In this document: positions 10,444 to 21,460 of the stretch, one piece after another
Position numbering within the stretch: the stretch's first letter is position 1
Layout of the letters: every line of letters starts with the position of its first letter
Origin: Siphonodentalium dalli
Lineage: Eukaryota > Mollusca > Scaphopoda > Gadilida > Siphonodentaliidae
Assembly (NCBI GenBank): GCA_032622095.1
Contig: CP136061.1
Span: 14,769,287-14,833,286, forward strand
Direction: 5' to 3'
DNA: 64,000 nt
The notes under the pieces: generated by a model
Seen by the model: only the letters and a program-made list of their open reading frames with translations
What the model was told of the DNA's origin: nothing
The model's database searches: none
Translations under genes and position numbers: made by a program

Positions 10444-11704
10444 TTATAATTACGACAATCCGCATATTAGTTGGTGATTAAACAAGTTCTTTTTAAAGAA
10501 ACTATATTAAAACACTAAAAGAGTAAAACTACCCAAGTGATATTTGTGTCTGGACTCAGCTGCTCTTTTTATCGAAATGGGAATTTGGGTCAAGAATAAA
10601 TTGGGCGACCGACCGGAAGTTCGAGATGAACACACACAATTCGATCGCTGTTTCCGACATTCCAACTACACAAAAGCAAGAGACCACACCCGTAAACTAT
10701 TAAACTGTACTTGCTGGTGTAAATTTCACTTATTTAAAACGATTCTAGAACATGTATTGTCATAAAGGCAATCCGATTCGATAGCAATTCCGAAGCGGTG
10801 TTTCCAAACTTCGCCACCGAAGCTGTGGTCTCCGGCGACTCGAAGAGTAAACAATCGCTACAAAGGTGCATTCTATGCTCTCATGACCATTGCCATGTCA
10901 TATTAGTATTGGCACGAAGCTGGATAAATGCTAATAATAATGGTGGAATAGTTATGTAATACATTATTTTATCCCCAAATAAATTAATGTACTATTTTGC
11001 TGTTTAATCTGCGATAATTTTTCGCTGAGATTTGGCGTCTTGCGTTACCACTAGAAACGGAAGTGATTTCTTGCGATTTGATTGGTGGACAAAATAAAAT
11101 TCCGAGTAAATCCGCCCCATGGATATTCGACTTGGTTTGCGAACTTTTTAAGGTATCATAACCCCCAGTGATGCGGGAAACGTCACTTCCCTCCACTGAT
11201 AGATATTGTCGCTACCAAGCTTATCTAAGGGCCTTGTCCAATCAAATGCACGCATTTTAGTCAAAGCGAAAGTAGTTGTTCTTATATACATATCTCTTGT
11301 GCTATCGATGAACCAATTTGACAGCAATTTCATGCTTTATTTGATAACAGTTCCCGGTCAGCTAACCTGGTAATGGTAATCTACTAATTGGTATATGTTT
11401 TAGATCGGAGTCTCCACAAGTTGTACTATTATTCACACTGGACAAAACATCTCTGTATCCTGCATGTTACATGTACGTGCACGGTTGTTACTATATGATA
11501 TGTGCTGAAATAAAAAGGGTTGTTATCGTCATTATATCGCTTCTCTTGGTTCTTGAACTCGTCAGAACTGACGAATGCTGAACATATTCAACCCCGCAAA
11601 TGTCTCTCTGCTTTCTCTTAAGAGTTGTGTGACGTCTGGTCGAGATATATGTGTGTTATGCCGAAACTCGGTGAGCGCACAAAGTTGGATTTCACACGTA
11701 TATG
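10444..11704. other. No gene recognised
   Basis: Short open frames only, with no domains, repeats or RNA genes recognised. Confidence 0.55.
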
Positions 11705-11935
11705 CAGGGACATGGCACAGGGGGGTTGTGGTGTCTAACCGCCTCCGATATTTTGCCAAATGTTCAAAAGTGGGAACACCCCATGCATCACACACCATGT
11801 GTTGGAAATTTTACCACATCACAGGTTGAATTTGATCTTGTTTTGACACCAACAGTATGTTTTGATATCAGTTGGAAATTGTCCAACAGTTACGGGGTGT
11901 TTTCGATCGTTCCTACCCAAGGGGGTTTCAAAATT
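11705..11935 (+). mobile_element. Diverged hAT-like element fragment
   Basis: CAGGGACATGGCACAGGGGG at the left matches the start of the hAT-like elements at 4604 and 5719. It is followed by diverged forms of their blocks, such as TGTTGGAAATTTTACCAC and CAGTTGGAAATTGTCCAAC, and a TACGGGGTG block. The right end is not clear. A smaller fragment (CAGTTGGAAATTGCAAGGTG) lies near 12701. Confidence 0.55.
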
Positions 11936-12110
11936 AATGATGGATTTTCGAACCTTGGATTTATAACGACCCCGCTCGGTGCGCTTGCCCGCCCGAGCTC
12001 GGGTCGTGTTTATGTAACAGACGGGCGTACGTACTTGTGACGTCACACATACATTACAGTATACCGTGAAGGAGAAATTGTTCGCGAACCAACTAAGTCG
12101 CGAAAAAAAT

Positions 12111-12124
12111 CACGTGACTTCCGG
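12111..12124. promoter_or_regulatory. Adjacent E-box and ETS-type motifs
   Basis: CACGTG (12111-12116) is followed two bases later by CTTCCGG, in a locally CpG-rich stretch (about 11970-12140). Paired USF/MITF-type and ETS-type sites are typical of animal housekeeping promoters, but I see no gene start next to them. Confidence 0.25.
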
Positions 12125-12861
12125 TAGTGGTTTCACAAAAACGCGGAATCAGCAATGAAACGAATTTTCTACTTCCAATTGTCGATATGTGGCAATAGAC
12201 AACTGAAGTATTTATTTATTTATAAACAGTAAACTTGTATCTCCTGCATAGGCTCATATTAGATCAGTTTCAGTTTTTAGCTAAATGAAGGCAGTTACGG
12301 CGTCATGACGTAAAAACGTCATTTGTCTCTGCGGGCCAGTATCCAAACATGATTGAACGTGTCATGTCGTCTTCGTGGACAACTGATTTTACCTCACTAT
12401 AAACTAGACATCTATTAATTGATTTGTTGATTGAGAGTTTAACGTCGCATTGGACATATAAACGCAGACATGCGCTTCAATTACCATATTGTGTTTTGAG
12501 ATCTGCGCATGTTATATCAACTCATTAGAATTAGGATTTATTATCAAGCATTCGCTGACATGCGTATAGGCCTAACATTTATGCACATCATTTCATGACT
12601 ATCTGCACGATCCTTCGCATTGTCGTCTTCTTACTATTATACCGGGGTCGTTCATATGCCTTGCATGTTATCATATTATCTGCTTTAATAAGGGTGCGGC
12701 AGTTGGAAATTGCAAGGTGGGCACACCAAATGTAGACACTATAGCCCCATTCCTGTTTGTCTGTACCTGGTGTTCACTCCCAGCTCAATTCTCCCACGAG
12801 TATGGAAGGATAACCGAATTGGAGTTTGGGCAAAAACAGGTATGGCACATCCTAAATTCAA

Positions 12862-13274
12862 TTATTATAATTAAATTTGACAGTGCAAAATCAACAATTA
12901 TAACTGAACTTAACAGTGCAAAATCAACTATTATAACTGAACTTAACAGTGCAAAATCAACTATTATAACTGAACTTAACAGTGCAAAATCAACTATTAT
13001 AACTGAACTTAACAGTGCAAAATCAACTAGTATAGCTAAACGTGACAGTGCAAGCTCGACTATTATAGTAAAATTTGACAGTGCAAAATCAACAATTATA
13101 ATTGAACTTAACAGTGCAAAATCAACTAGTATAGCTAAACGTGACAGTGCAAGCTCGATTATTATAGTTAAACTTGACAGTGCAAATCAACTATTGCAGT
13201 GCAAACTCAACTTTACAGTTAAATTTGACAGTGCAAAATCAACTAGCATGGCTAAACGTGACAGTCCGAACCAA
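12862..13274 (+). repeat. 33-bp minisatellite that keeps one reading frame open
   Basis: CAGTGCAAAATCAAC recurs every 33 bases from 12881 (12914, 12947, 12980, 13013 and so on), about 12 units with variants AGCTCGAC and GCTAAACGTG towards the right. Because 33 is a multiple of three, an open frame of 194 codons (12717-13301) crosses the array and reads an 11-residue repeat, NSAKSTIITEL. The N-terminal part (12717-12860) shows no domain, and no promoter or splice context supports expression, so I list it as a repeat rather than a gene. Confidence 0.85.
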
Positions 13275-13289
13275 GTATTTAAAGGTACA

Positions 13290-14187
13290 CAATATGAGTA
13301 GATGGTCCCGGTATCATCAGATTCCAACAATAATAACATTGATTTAAATAACGCTTTAGTTTTCAGAATCGATTAATTACCAAAACATAATGCGAACCAT
13401 TGTCAACTCTAGTAAAACAATCCAGAATGTGTTATATACCAACATTTTTTCAACGTAATTTGGAATCGAGAGTATATATCGGTCGGCTCGTCGAATATTT
13501 GCTAGGCTTCCAAATATTTAAGGTGGTGAACAAATAACCGATTTAAAAAATCGATAACTGATAACTCTGATTTTGATGGGTGGGTTCCTCGACTCAAATC
13601 AGATATTTTAGCCCGTGAAGCCAAAGAAATAGTAATTTAGGGGCGCTAATTAGGATTATCTATCTTTAAGCATTGAAATGGACCGAGACGATGTGTCATT
13701 TTGTCACAAAAACAAACAAGGTGCCATAAGGACGTGCGATGCATGTGTCTTGAATTACTGTTTCGAAATATGACTTATGAAAATATATGGATTATATATG
13801 GTTTTTTTTATAGAGATACAATATATATCCAATTGTTTTCGTTAAATATACCAGTGACAGTTGAGTTCATGATATGCAAAAACATAATAACGATCCAAAT
13901 AATAAGGTTCATTATCCAACATAATAATGATTACATCAGAATGGTATAATTCATATTGTTATATTGACATGCTCACCGGGTCACTAGTGACCCAACGTCA
14001 AAAATTCTTCGATCTGTTTTAACGCGCATTAAGTCTCCTGCGCCAACACTCTCGGTCGATATATTATATGATATTTCGATTCGCTTAAAACAATTTTTAT
14101 ATTATTAAATTTGTCCGTGCGTACAATTATTAAGTATCAATCTTGTAACTCGGCGGTGTGAGTTATCGCATGTCGTTGTCATTTCGT
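13290..14187. other. No gene recognised; one 16-bp palindrome
   Basis: GGGTCACTAGTGACCC (13978-13993) is a perfect palindrome. The rest is AT-rich with one 82-codon open frame of no recognisable character. Confidence 0.55.
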
Positions 14188-14266
14188 ATGGTAACTAGAC
14201 TCACCCATGGTAACTAGACTGACCCATGGTAACTAGAATCACCCATGGTAACTAGACTGACCCATG
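14188..14266. repeat. 19-bp minisatellite, 4 copies
   Basis: ATGGTAACTAGACTGACCC and close variants repeat four times at 19-base spacing. The 565 bases after it hold nothing recognised. Confidence 0.93.
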
Positions 14267-14831
14267 CACTTTGTGAGACAAGATAGCCGTTTTACTACAT
14301 GTTTCGATCATTTAATCTCAACTGAGTTACTGGCTCTTTGGACTTGTTATCTGAGTCATCAATCAAGCAGTACAGACATGGAATCGCGAGCGACGTGTTA
14401 TAAGTTCGAAGCGAGGGTTATAGGCTGACACGATGGATAGTTTGAATATACAGCTTAACCCTTCTATACTAAATTGATTCTACCATCCAGTTATAACAGT
14501 CCACATTTAGAATGATGTTAATGTTATAAACGAAGACGACATATAAATAAACGTGCAGAAGGAGTCCCGTGTATTGAGGGGAATGTTTAGATAATAATCC
14601 GAACAGTTCCATTTGTTCAGATTAGCTGACGGCCACGGAAATAACAACGTTAGAAACACAGTTCTTAAAGGAGGAGGTCAAGCGACCAATTTTGAATGGG
14701 AATTTCCATGAAAATATCGGCAGCAAAAGTTACAGAGTTGCAAATATTTCTGGGCGTAATCTTTGTGTGGTATTGAAAACAATGCATATTTATCTAGCGG
14801 GTCTGCTTGAAATATAATTCATTCAAAAGTT

Positions 14832-17095
14832 GATATGGCTGTTTAATGATATGGCTGTTTAATGATATGGCTGTTTAATGATGTGGCTGTTTAATGATAT
14901 GGCTGTTTAATGGTGTGGCTGTTTAATGGTGTGGCTGTTTAATGGTGTGGCTGTTTAATGATATGGCTGTTTAATGGTGTGGCTGTTTAATGATGTGGCT
15001 GTTTAATGATGTGGCTGTTTAATGGTGTGGCTGTTTAATGATGTGGTTGTTTAATGATATGGCTGTTTAATGGTGTGGCTGTTTAATGGTGTGGCTGTTT
15101 AATGATGTGGCTGTTTAATGATATGGCTGTTTAATGGTGTGGCTGTTTAATGGTGTGGCTGTTTAATGATGTGGCTGTTTAATGGTGTGGCTGTTTAATG
15201 GTGTGGCAGTTTAATGGTGTGGCTGTTTAATGATGTGGCTGTTTAATGATGTGGCTGTTTAATGATGTGGCTGTTTAATGATGTGGCTGTTTAATGATGT
15301 GGCTGTTTAATGATGTGGCTGTTTAATGATATGGCTGTTTAATGGTGTGGCTGTTTAATGATGTGGCTGTTTAATGGTGTGGCTGTTTAATGGTGTGGCT
15401 GTTTAATGGTGTGGCTGTTTAATGATGTGGCTGTTTAATGATGTGGCTGTTTAATGATATGGATGTTTAATGGTGTGGCTGTTTAATGGTGTGGCTGTTT
15501 AATGTTATGACTGTTTAATGATGTGGCTGTTTAATGATGTGGCTATTTAATGATGTGGCTGTTTAATGATGTGGCTGTTTAATGGTGTGGCTGTTTAATG
15601 GTGTGGCTGTTTAATGGTGTGACTGTTTAATGACGTGGCTGTCTAATGATGTGGCTGTTTAATGATATGGCTGTTTAATGATGTGGCTGTTTAATGGTGT
15701 GGCTGTTTAATGATGTGGCTGTTTAATGATGTGGCTGTTTAATGATGTGGCTGTTTAATGATGTGGCTGTTTAATGATATGGCTGTTTAATGGTGTGGCT
15801 GTTTAATGATATGGCTGTTTAATGGTGTGGCTGTTTAATGATGTAGCTGTTTAATGATGTGGCTGTTTAATAATGTGGCTGTTTAATGATGTGGCTGTTT
15901 AACGGTGTGGCTGTTTAATGATGTGGCTGTTAAATGATATGGCTGTTTAATGATATGGCTGTTTAATGATGTGGCTGTTTAATGGTGTGGCTGTTTAATG
16001 GTGTGGCTATTTAATGGTGTGACTGTTTAATGATGTGGCTGTTTAATGATGTGGCTGTTTAATGATATGGCTGTTTAATGATGTGGCTGTTTAATGGTGT
16101 GGCTGTTTAATGATGTGGCTGTTTAATGATGTGGCTGTTTAATGATGTGGCTGTTTAATGATGTGGCTGTTTAATGATATGGCTGTTTAATGGTGTGGCT
16201 GTTTAATGATATGGCTGTTTAATGGTGTGGCTGTTTAATGATGTAGCTGTTTAATGATGTGGCTGTTTAATGATGTGGCTGTTTAATGATGTGGCTGTTT
16301 AATGGTGTGGCTGTTTAATGATGTGGCTGTTAAATGATATGGCTGTTTAATAATATGGCTGTTTAATGATGTGGCTGTTTAATGGTGTGGCTGTTTAATG
16401 ATATAGCTGTTTAATGATGTGGCTGTTTAATGATGTGGCTGTTTAATGATGTGGCTGTTTAATGATATGGCTGTTTAATGATATGGCTGTTTAATGATGT
16501 GGCTGTTTAATGATGTGGCTGTTTAATGATATGGCTGTTTAATGATGTGGCTGTTTAATGGTGTGGCTGTTTAATGATATGGCTGTTTAATGATGTGGCT
16601 GTTTAATGATGTGGCTGTTTAATGATGTGGCTGTTTAATGATGTGGCTGTTTAATAATGTGGCTGTTTAATGGTGTGGCTGTTTAATGGTGTGGCTGTTT
16701 TATGGTGTGGCTGTTTAATGATATGGCTGTTTAATGATGTGGCTGTTTAATGATATGGCTGTTTAATGATGTGGCTGTTTAATGATGTGGCTGTTTAATG
16801 GTATGGCTGTTTAATGGTGTGGCTGTTTAATGGTGTGGCTGTTTAATGGTGTGGCTGTTTAATGATATGGCTGTTTAATGATGTGGCTGTTTAATGATGT
16901 GGCTGTTTAATGATGTGGCTGTTTAATGATGTGGCTGTTTAATGATGTGGCTGTTTAATGGTGTGGCTGTTTAATGATGTGGCTGTTTAATGGTGTGGCT
17001 GTTTAATGATATGGCTGTTTAATGATGTGGCTGTTTAATGATGTGGCTGTTTAATGATGTGGCTGTTTAATGATATGGCTGTTTTAGTGACCAGA
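14832..17095 (+). repeat. 16-bp minisatellite, about 141 copies, with higher-order period
   Basis: The unit is GATGTGGCTGTTTAAT with strict 16-base spacing over about 2.26 kb. Nearly all variation is at the first bases, giving three common types: GATAT, GATGT and GGTGT. Rare variants mark a higher-order repeat: GTGTGACTG at 15617 and 16017, ATGTAGCTG at 15841 and 16241, and GGCTGTTAAATG at 15925 and 16325, all 400 bases (25 units) apart. The TTTAAT step places TAA stops in the forward frames, so the array is not coding. Confidence 0.98.
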
Positions 17096-17325
17096 CAGCT
17101 GCTTTATATCAAACTTTTGCTGTGGAGATCTGCAAGGATATCCCCATTCAAATTTTGTCACTTGACCTCCCCTTATAGGGATATTGTACAGTATATTCGC
17201 CCATCTATGAGACCATCTCGGTTTATATTCAACGGAATATATACACAGAATGAATGAATTTGAGCCATGGCATGGCTTAGTGCAAAATACACCCGTGTGA
17301 TCTATGAACGATGACAACAACATGT

Positions 17326-17384
17326 TAATTATAATGAAAATGAGTTAATGACTCGATCCTTTAAACTCATTTTCATTATAATTA
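17326..17384. repeat. Perfect 21-bp inverted repeat (hairpin)
   Basis: Arm 17326-17346 (begins TAATTATAATGAAAATGAG) is perfectly complementary to 17364-17384, with a 17-base loop. Confidence 0.92.
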
Positions 17385-18462
17385 CCATAGAACATGGACC
17401 TTTGTTCTTGGAAGCATGCTGCACTGTACTGATGATTATCGTCGCGAAGAATGAAATTGGTATTATAATCGAAACAGACGTCTTAAAATGAATATACCCC
17501 GCATACATTATTGTGAAAGCTTTATGAACATGTAGCGCCATAGAACATGCAACACCTTCGCAATCAGGCTCGGTGAATTCCGAACGCATATGCTAATGAT
17601 CATCGGCTGAAAATATTACAACTTAAAAACGCTGATAGACCCATGTCAACTACTTCCTTGAACCGTATTTAGACACAAGAAAACTAAGATGCATGCATCA
17701 GGTCACCCATGAACTATTTAGCAATAGAATAATTCAGTTCGGTTGCGGTTTCACAACGTTACAACTGACATACGATTACACAAGACACACCTTGAATGTG
17801 GAACTGTGTAAGAGTGAATATTAATGTTCTAAATCCCATGTTTCACCTTTAGTTGTGATTGGGGGGGGGGGTGTCGTACTTTATTAACACGCAAGTAGTG
17901 TAATTAAGTACGGGTAATTAGAAGTAACAAATCGTTTAGTTTCTATCGTATCGACTGAAAGGGGTGAGCAGATTATTGGTGATGAATGTTCTCGTTAGCT
18001 GTCAATATAATATGCATATTTGCCCCGTTACGTTTATACACTGTAGCATTGGCGAGCCAGAGTGTGTTGACATGTTAATTGTTTGGTTCATTAATAACAG
18101 ATCAGCGGGGATTTGTCGTGAAAACGTACACGTATACGTGGAAATATGCTACGGTTACGGTTAAATTAATGGTTCTTCTATTACACCACCGTGTATACTC
18201 GGTTTAAATAGGTATATTATATAGGGACGTGTGCTCAATTTTGGTGTGGACCGATGATCGAAAAAACTAAATCGGAGGTAAATGTCGCAGGCCGGAGGAC
18301 CATTTTTTCAATAATTTTTAAAGAAATTGAGCAGTTGCAACAGAAGCAGCAAAAAAGGGTGTACAATTGGCAAATGATGAGGGGCGGTGTGATGTGTAAC
18401 TATGATTGAAATTAGATATGCAATTTGGAGATTATTGGATGAGGGATGTTATATTAATTATA
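17385..18462. other. No gene recognised
   Basis: This contains a poly-G run near 17861. Short open frames only, none with a recognisable domain. Confidence 0.55.
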
Positions 18463-18742
18463 TTAAAGGGACGAGAGGGTTTAGTTGTCGAAAATATTTG
18501 TTCCAAACACCGTAAACAGATCAATATTAAAACGCATACATTTTGGTTCAAATATACGATCACTATCCCTTAAAGGAATACGGTCCTGAAAAAAACAATA
18601 TTATTTTCTTTCAATATGCCGATAATATATATATAAAATGTCCATTGGGCGCATATAATCTAATATTCGGCCGCCAATCGTTATTTTTATAACGATTCAA
18701 AAAAATTCCGAAGTTAGCCGAAGATTTTGTTGTAGACGAAGT

Positions 18743-18812
18743 CACGTGATCATCAGCCCGATCACGTGATTGTCACATGTAAACAGAAGCATAGCACGTG
18801 ATCGATCACGTG
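18743..18812. promoter_or_regulatory. Cluster of four CACGTG E-boxes
   Basis: CACGTG occurs at 18743, 18763, 18795 and 18807, three of them as CACGTGAT or ATCACGTG, followed by a CpG-rich stretch (to about 18950). Such clusters bind bHLH-zip factors (USF, MITF, Max types) in animals. No transcript start is visible; the cluster lies inside the TTAA-flanked insertion. Confidence 0.4.
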
Positions 18813-19964
18813 GTAACTCATTGACAACGCATAGATACGCGACGGCGGTATTTTAAGTTTGCATGTAGTCGATCGCGGCCTTTGACGATTGTCGCGTTAT
18901 CACACTGCGAATGCAAAACTTCGCCGAAACATCGCCTTTCTCGTAATTAAATGTCGATCTTTATCGTGTTATTATTACTATTATTATATGTATCGCGATG
19001 TGTTGTTACTATAAAGCCATGCCCGTATATTATTCAGTTTTGCGCGCATTTATCTATATAAACGCGTGCTCGTGTTTATATATATTTTTTCGTTACCGGA
19101 ATAGTCCAAGTTATATTATATATGCATATCAAGATTGCATATATACGCGAAGACTTGCACAGTTATTAGGCAATTATCATCTCGTAAACATTCCAATTTC
19201 CAGATGACATTAGTCGTGTGTCAATAAAGAGCGTTTCGTTTTAATTATCGTAACGCGGTAAAACAACACACAATTGGTTTATTGCTGTCGGATTTAATCA
19301 ATTATAACCAAGTCATTCATTACCAATATGATATGTTCATTTTTCCTTGGTTATGAATCATGTAATTATTTGGGCAATATGGTGTTTATATATATTTCGG
19401 AATATTGCTTCCCCCACCCCAAAACAATCTAGCCGACTGTCACTGGTGGAAATTCACTACATCTATGCATCGTTATTGACCTATTAAATTAGCACTCTAG
19501 CGATGCGGTCTATTGAATATCCAGGTCATAAATCGACCTCTATGTGGCAATTACGCATAACAATAGGGTTATAAACATCCAATCATATATAACACTTTTT
19601 GAAGGAGGGATAATAATCCGGTTTAATATGGAATCACATATTCAAGTGCTCTTTATTCGCAATATATCGTAATAGTTGTCATCGTGATTTTTTTTAATGA
19701 TTACACCAATACAGGTCAATACATGTACACGAACTTCCGATATGCATGCTTTATATATCCTTCCAAGTCATAGCAATTTCCGCTTTATTAAACTCTTTTT
19801 ATTCGTACCATATTAGGAAAACTCTTAACATGGAACGCTCTTTATGGAGCCATGGTGAAGGAAATGGGGAATCGACTAAGAATAGTTGTTATCGTGATTT
19901 ATTCAACATACTCTTCACTTTAACTGCAATTGTATGTATTCGTAACCATGACTGACTTGTCAAA

Positions 19965-20183
19965 TTAAACGCTCTTTATTTGGTATATGTAATCGGTTTC
20001 TGATGATTGCGCAACGGGTTTCCCACAGAAATGCCGCCAAATGGCACGTAAACGAACATCGTTTGGAAATGAATACAGCATTATACCTAACTGAGAGTCA
20101 CTAGACCGGCCACAGCCGAAAACACTGCATTTATATGGCAATGTTACGAATGAATGATTGTAAATACGGGACACTCGGGGCAT
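19965..20183 (-). CDS. THAP-type zinc-finger N-terminal fragment (possible first exon)
   Basis: The 72-residue minus-strand frame contains CSVFGCG (Cys19 and Cys24), then a YSFPNDVRLRAIWRHFCGK stretch. This is the order seen in the first half of THAP domains: the C-x(2-4)-C pair, an F-P in the middle and the invariant Trp (Trp49). THAP domains are DNA-binding zinc fingers of transcription regulators and P-element-type transposases. The second half of the finger (C-x2-H and the AVPTIF box) is missing, so this is either a first exon that splices further left on the minus strand or a truncated capture. A possible donor is the GTGGGA just after the HFC codons. It lies inside the TTAA-flanked insertion, with a CRE about 350 bases upstream. 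I found no matching second exon. Confidence 0.45.
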   Translation of the reverse strand: MPRVSRIYNHSFVTLPYKCSVFGCGRSSDSQLGIMLYSFPNDVRLRAIWRHFCGKPVAQSSETDYIYQIKSV

Positions 20184-20526
20184 ATATACGGAAAATTAAA
20201 ACAACATCGTGAACACGCGCCCGAATAGAGTTCACATGCCTGCTCATGTTTTTATAAGCTTTATTTTTGACACGAAAGTGTTACCTACCCCGCTCAATCG
20301 GCCTTCTATAGTTTTTTTGTCAAAACAATAACTTTCCAAACAGCGCTTAAGACAAATCACAAGTGAATATAACTCACCGCGCGATGACAATTAACCATGT
20401 GTACACAATGCTATTGATATGCCCCGCAGTAATTCCATCACGCTCACGAGCTGATGTCTATTCCGGATTTTCCATCGTCATATAGGTAGACACAAATAAC
20501 TCCGATTCCGTGTTTTTAATTAGTTT

Positions 20527-20550
20527 ACCTCGCTTGACGTCATGCGAGGT
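20527..20550. promoter_or_regulatory. CRE (TGACGTCA) inside a larger palindrome
   Basis: TGACGTCA at 20535-20542 is flanked by ACCTCGC on the left and its complement GCGAGGT on the right, making a 24-base near-perfect palindrome. It is upstream of the minus-strand THAP frame, which suits a CREB/ATF-type promoter site. Confidence 0.45.
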
Positions 20551-21075
20551 TTTGCGACGGAGATAGCCGACAACCGGTGGCGGTATTATTTATTTATTTC
20601 TCGGCTTAATTATTACGCGATTTTTATGGGACTTGGATTATTGTGATCACAATAGGGGTGGCTTTCCGATAGAGTTTTGTTGTTTCAGGAGCACTGTAAT
20701 CCCTTAAACATCATGCTTACATAAAGACCTACTAAATTTTACCTAAACAAGAGTCTGATTGTGTTATAGAAGGCAGCATAATGCTACTGGCTAATCACAC
20801 ACAAATGGTATAAACGCTCTTTATTATTTCCAAATAAGGAATTGAGCAACAAAGAACGCTCTTTATGTTTACCATCATAATATAAAGAAACACCAGGAAA
20901 GTAACTTTTTATGCTTTGTTTACATAACAGTCGGCAAATTTACGACTATAACATAATGTTTATGAGATATTTCTCATTTGTATATTAACAAAGTCTGTCT
21001 ATATTTGAATATTATTTCGTTTGTAGCGGTGGAAATATGTTCACATGATACCCACCAAGGCCTTCATACCTTTAA

Positions 21076-21460
21076 GGTATACTACAACTGTTTTTCTTTT
21101 CAATAGCAGAATACAGAATGCTATTAAGAAGTGACACAAAACACAGAACATTTGTTTTAATTATAAGTATTAAGAAGTGAGAGATATGTGAGTCAAGGAA
21201 ACCAGTAACGAAAGGCAATATTAACATGATTTGTCAGAGAATAATTGTTTACGTTCCAATGAATATGTACTGGAAACAAACTGTCTGTACCAGACTTTCA
21301 TAAACACAAATTAAGTATTAATGATCATTAATGGTGTAACGACATATTTCGTTCTTTAATGTCTCAAATGAAAGTGTCAATGACACTGTAGCTCAACTTT
21401 GAGAAGAAGTTAAATTTGTGTGATGAGCAATGAATGGAAAGATTTAGAATTGAATTTGGA
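21076..21460. other. No gene recognised
   Basis: AT-rich, with no repeat or open frame of note. Confidence 0.55.

Larger units (their letters stand above)
18574..20703. mobile_element. 2.13-kb TTAA-flanked (piggyBac-type) insertion carrying a THAP fragment
   Basis: TTAA occurs immediately on both sides (18570-18573 and 20704-20707). Joining the outer flanks recreates the E1 sequence (CACTATCCC-TTAA-ACATCATG aligns with the same place in the 57188 copy, CAATCGC-GTAA-ACAACAG), so one TTAA is a target duplication. The ends are imperfect inverted repeats: AGGAATACGGTCCTGAAA at the left and TTTCAGGAGCACTGTAATCC at the right. The interior has no transposase. It holds an E-box cluster, a THAP-type open frame on the minus strand, a CRE palindrome and several AACGCTCTTTAT motifs (19831, 19969 and, inverted, 19224). 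TTAA duplication is diagnostic of the piggyBac superfamily. Confidence 0.65.
18467..21071 (+). mobile_element. E1 (TTAA-bounded MITE), split by another insertion
   Basis: Left TTAA at 18463-18466 is followed by AGGGACGAGAGGG and a TTGTCGAAAATATT block; right end is ...CTTCATACCT followed by TTAA at 21072-21075. Both halves match the E1 copy at 57188-57635 in order: GTTCCAAACACCGTAAACAG on the left, then ACATAAAGACCTACTA, GCTAATCACACACAAATGG and the paired AACGCTCTTTAT motifs (20814 and 20858 region) on the right. The halves are 107 and 364 bases long, together close to the 448 bases of the uninterrupted copy. They are separated by 18574-20703. Confidence 0.75.

Noticed and set aside
14832-17095. 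16-bp array as a CRISPR-like or coding repeat
   Set aside because: Units are contiguous without spacers, and TAA in the unit stops the forward frames.
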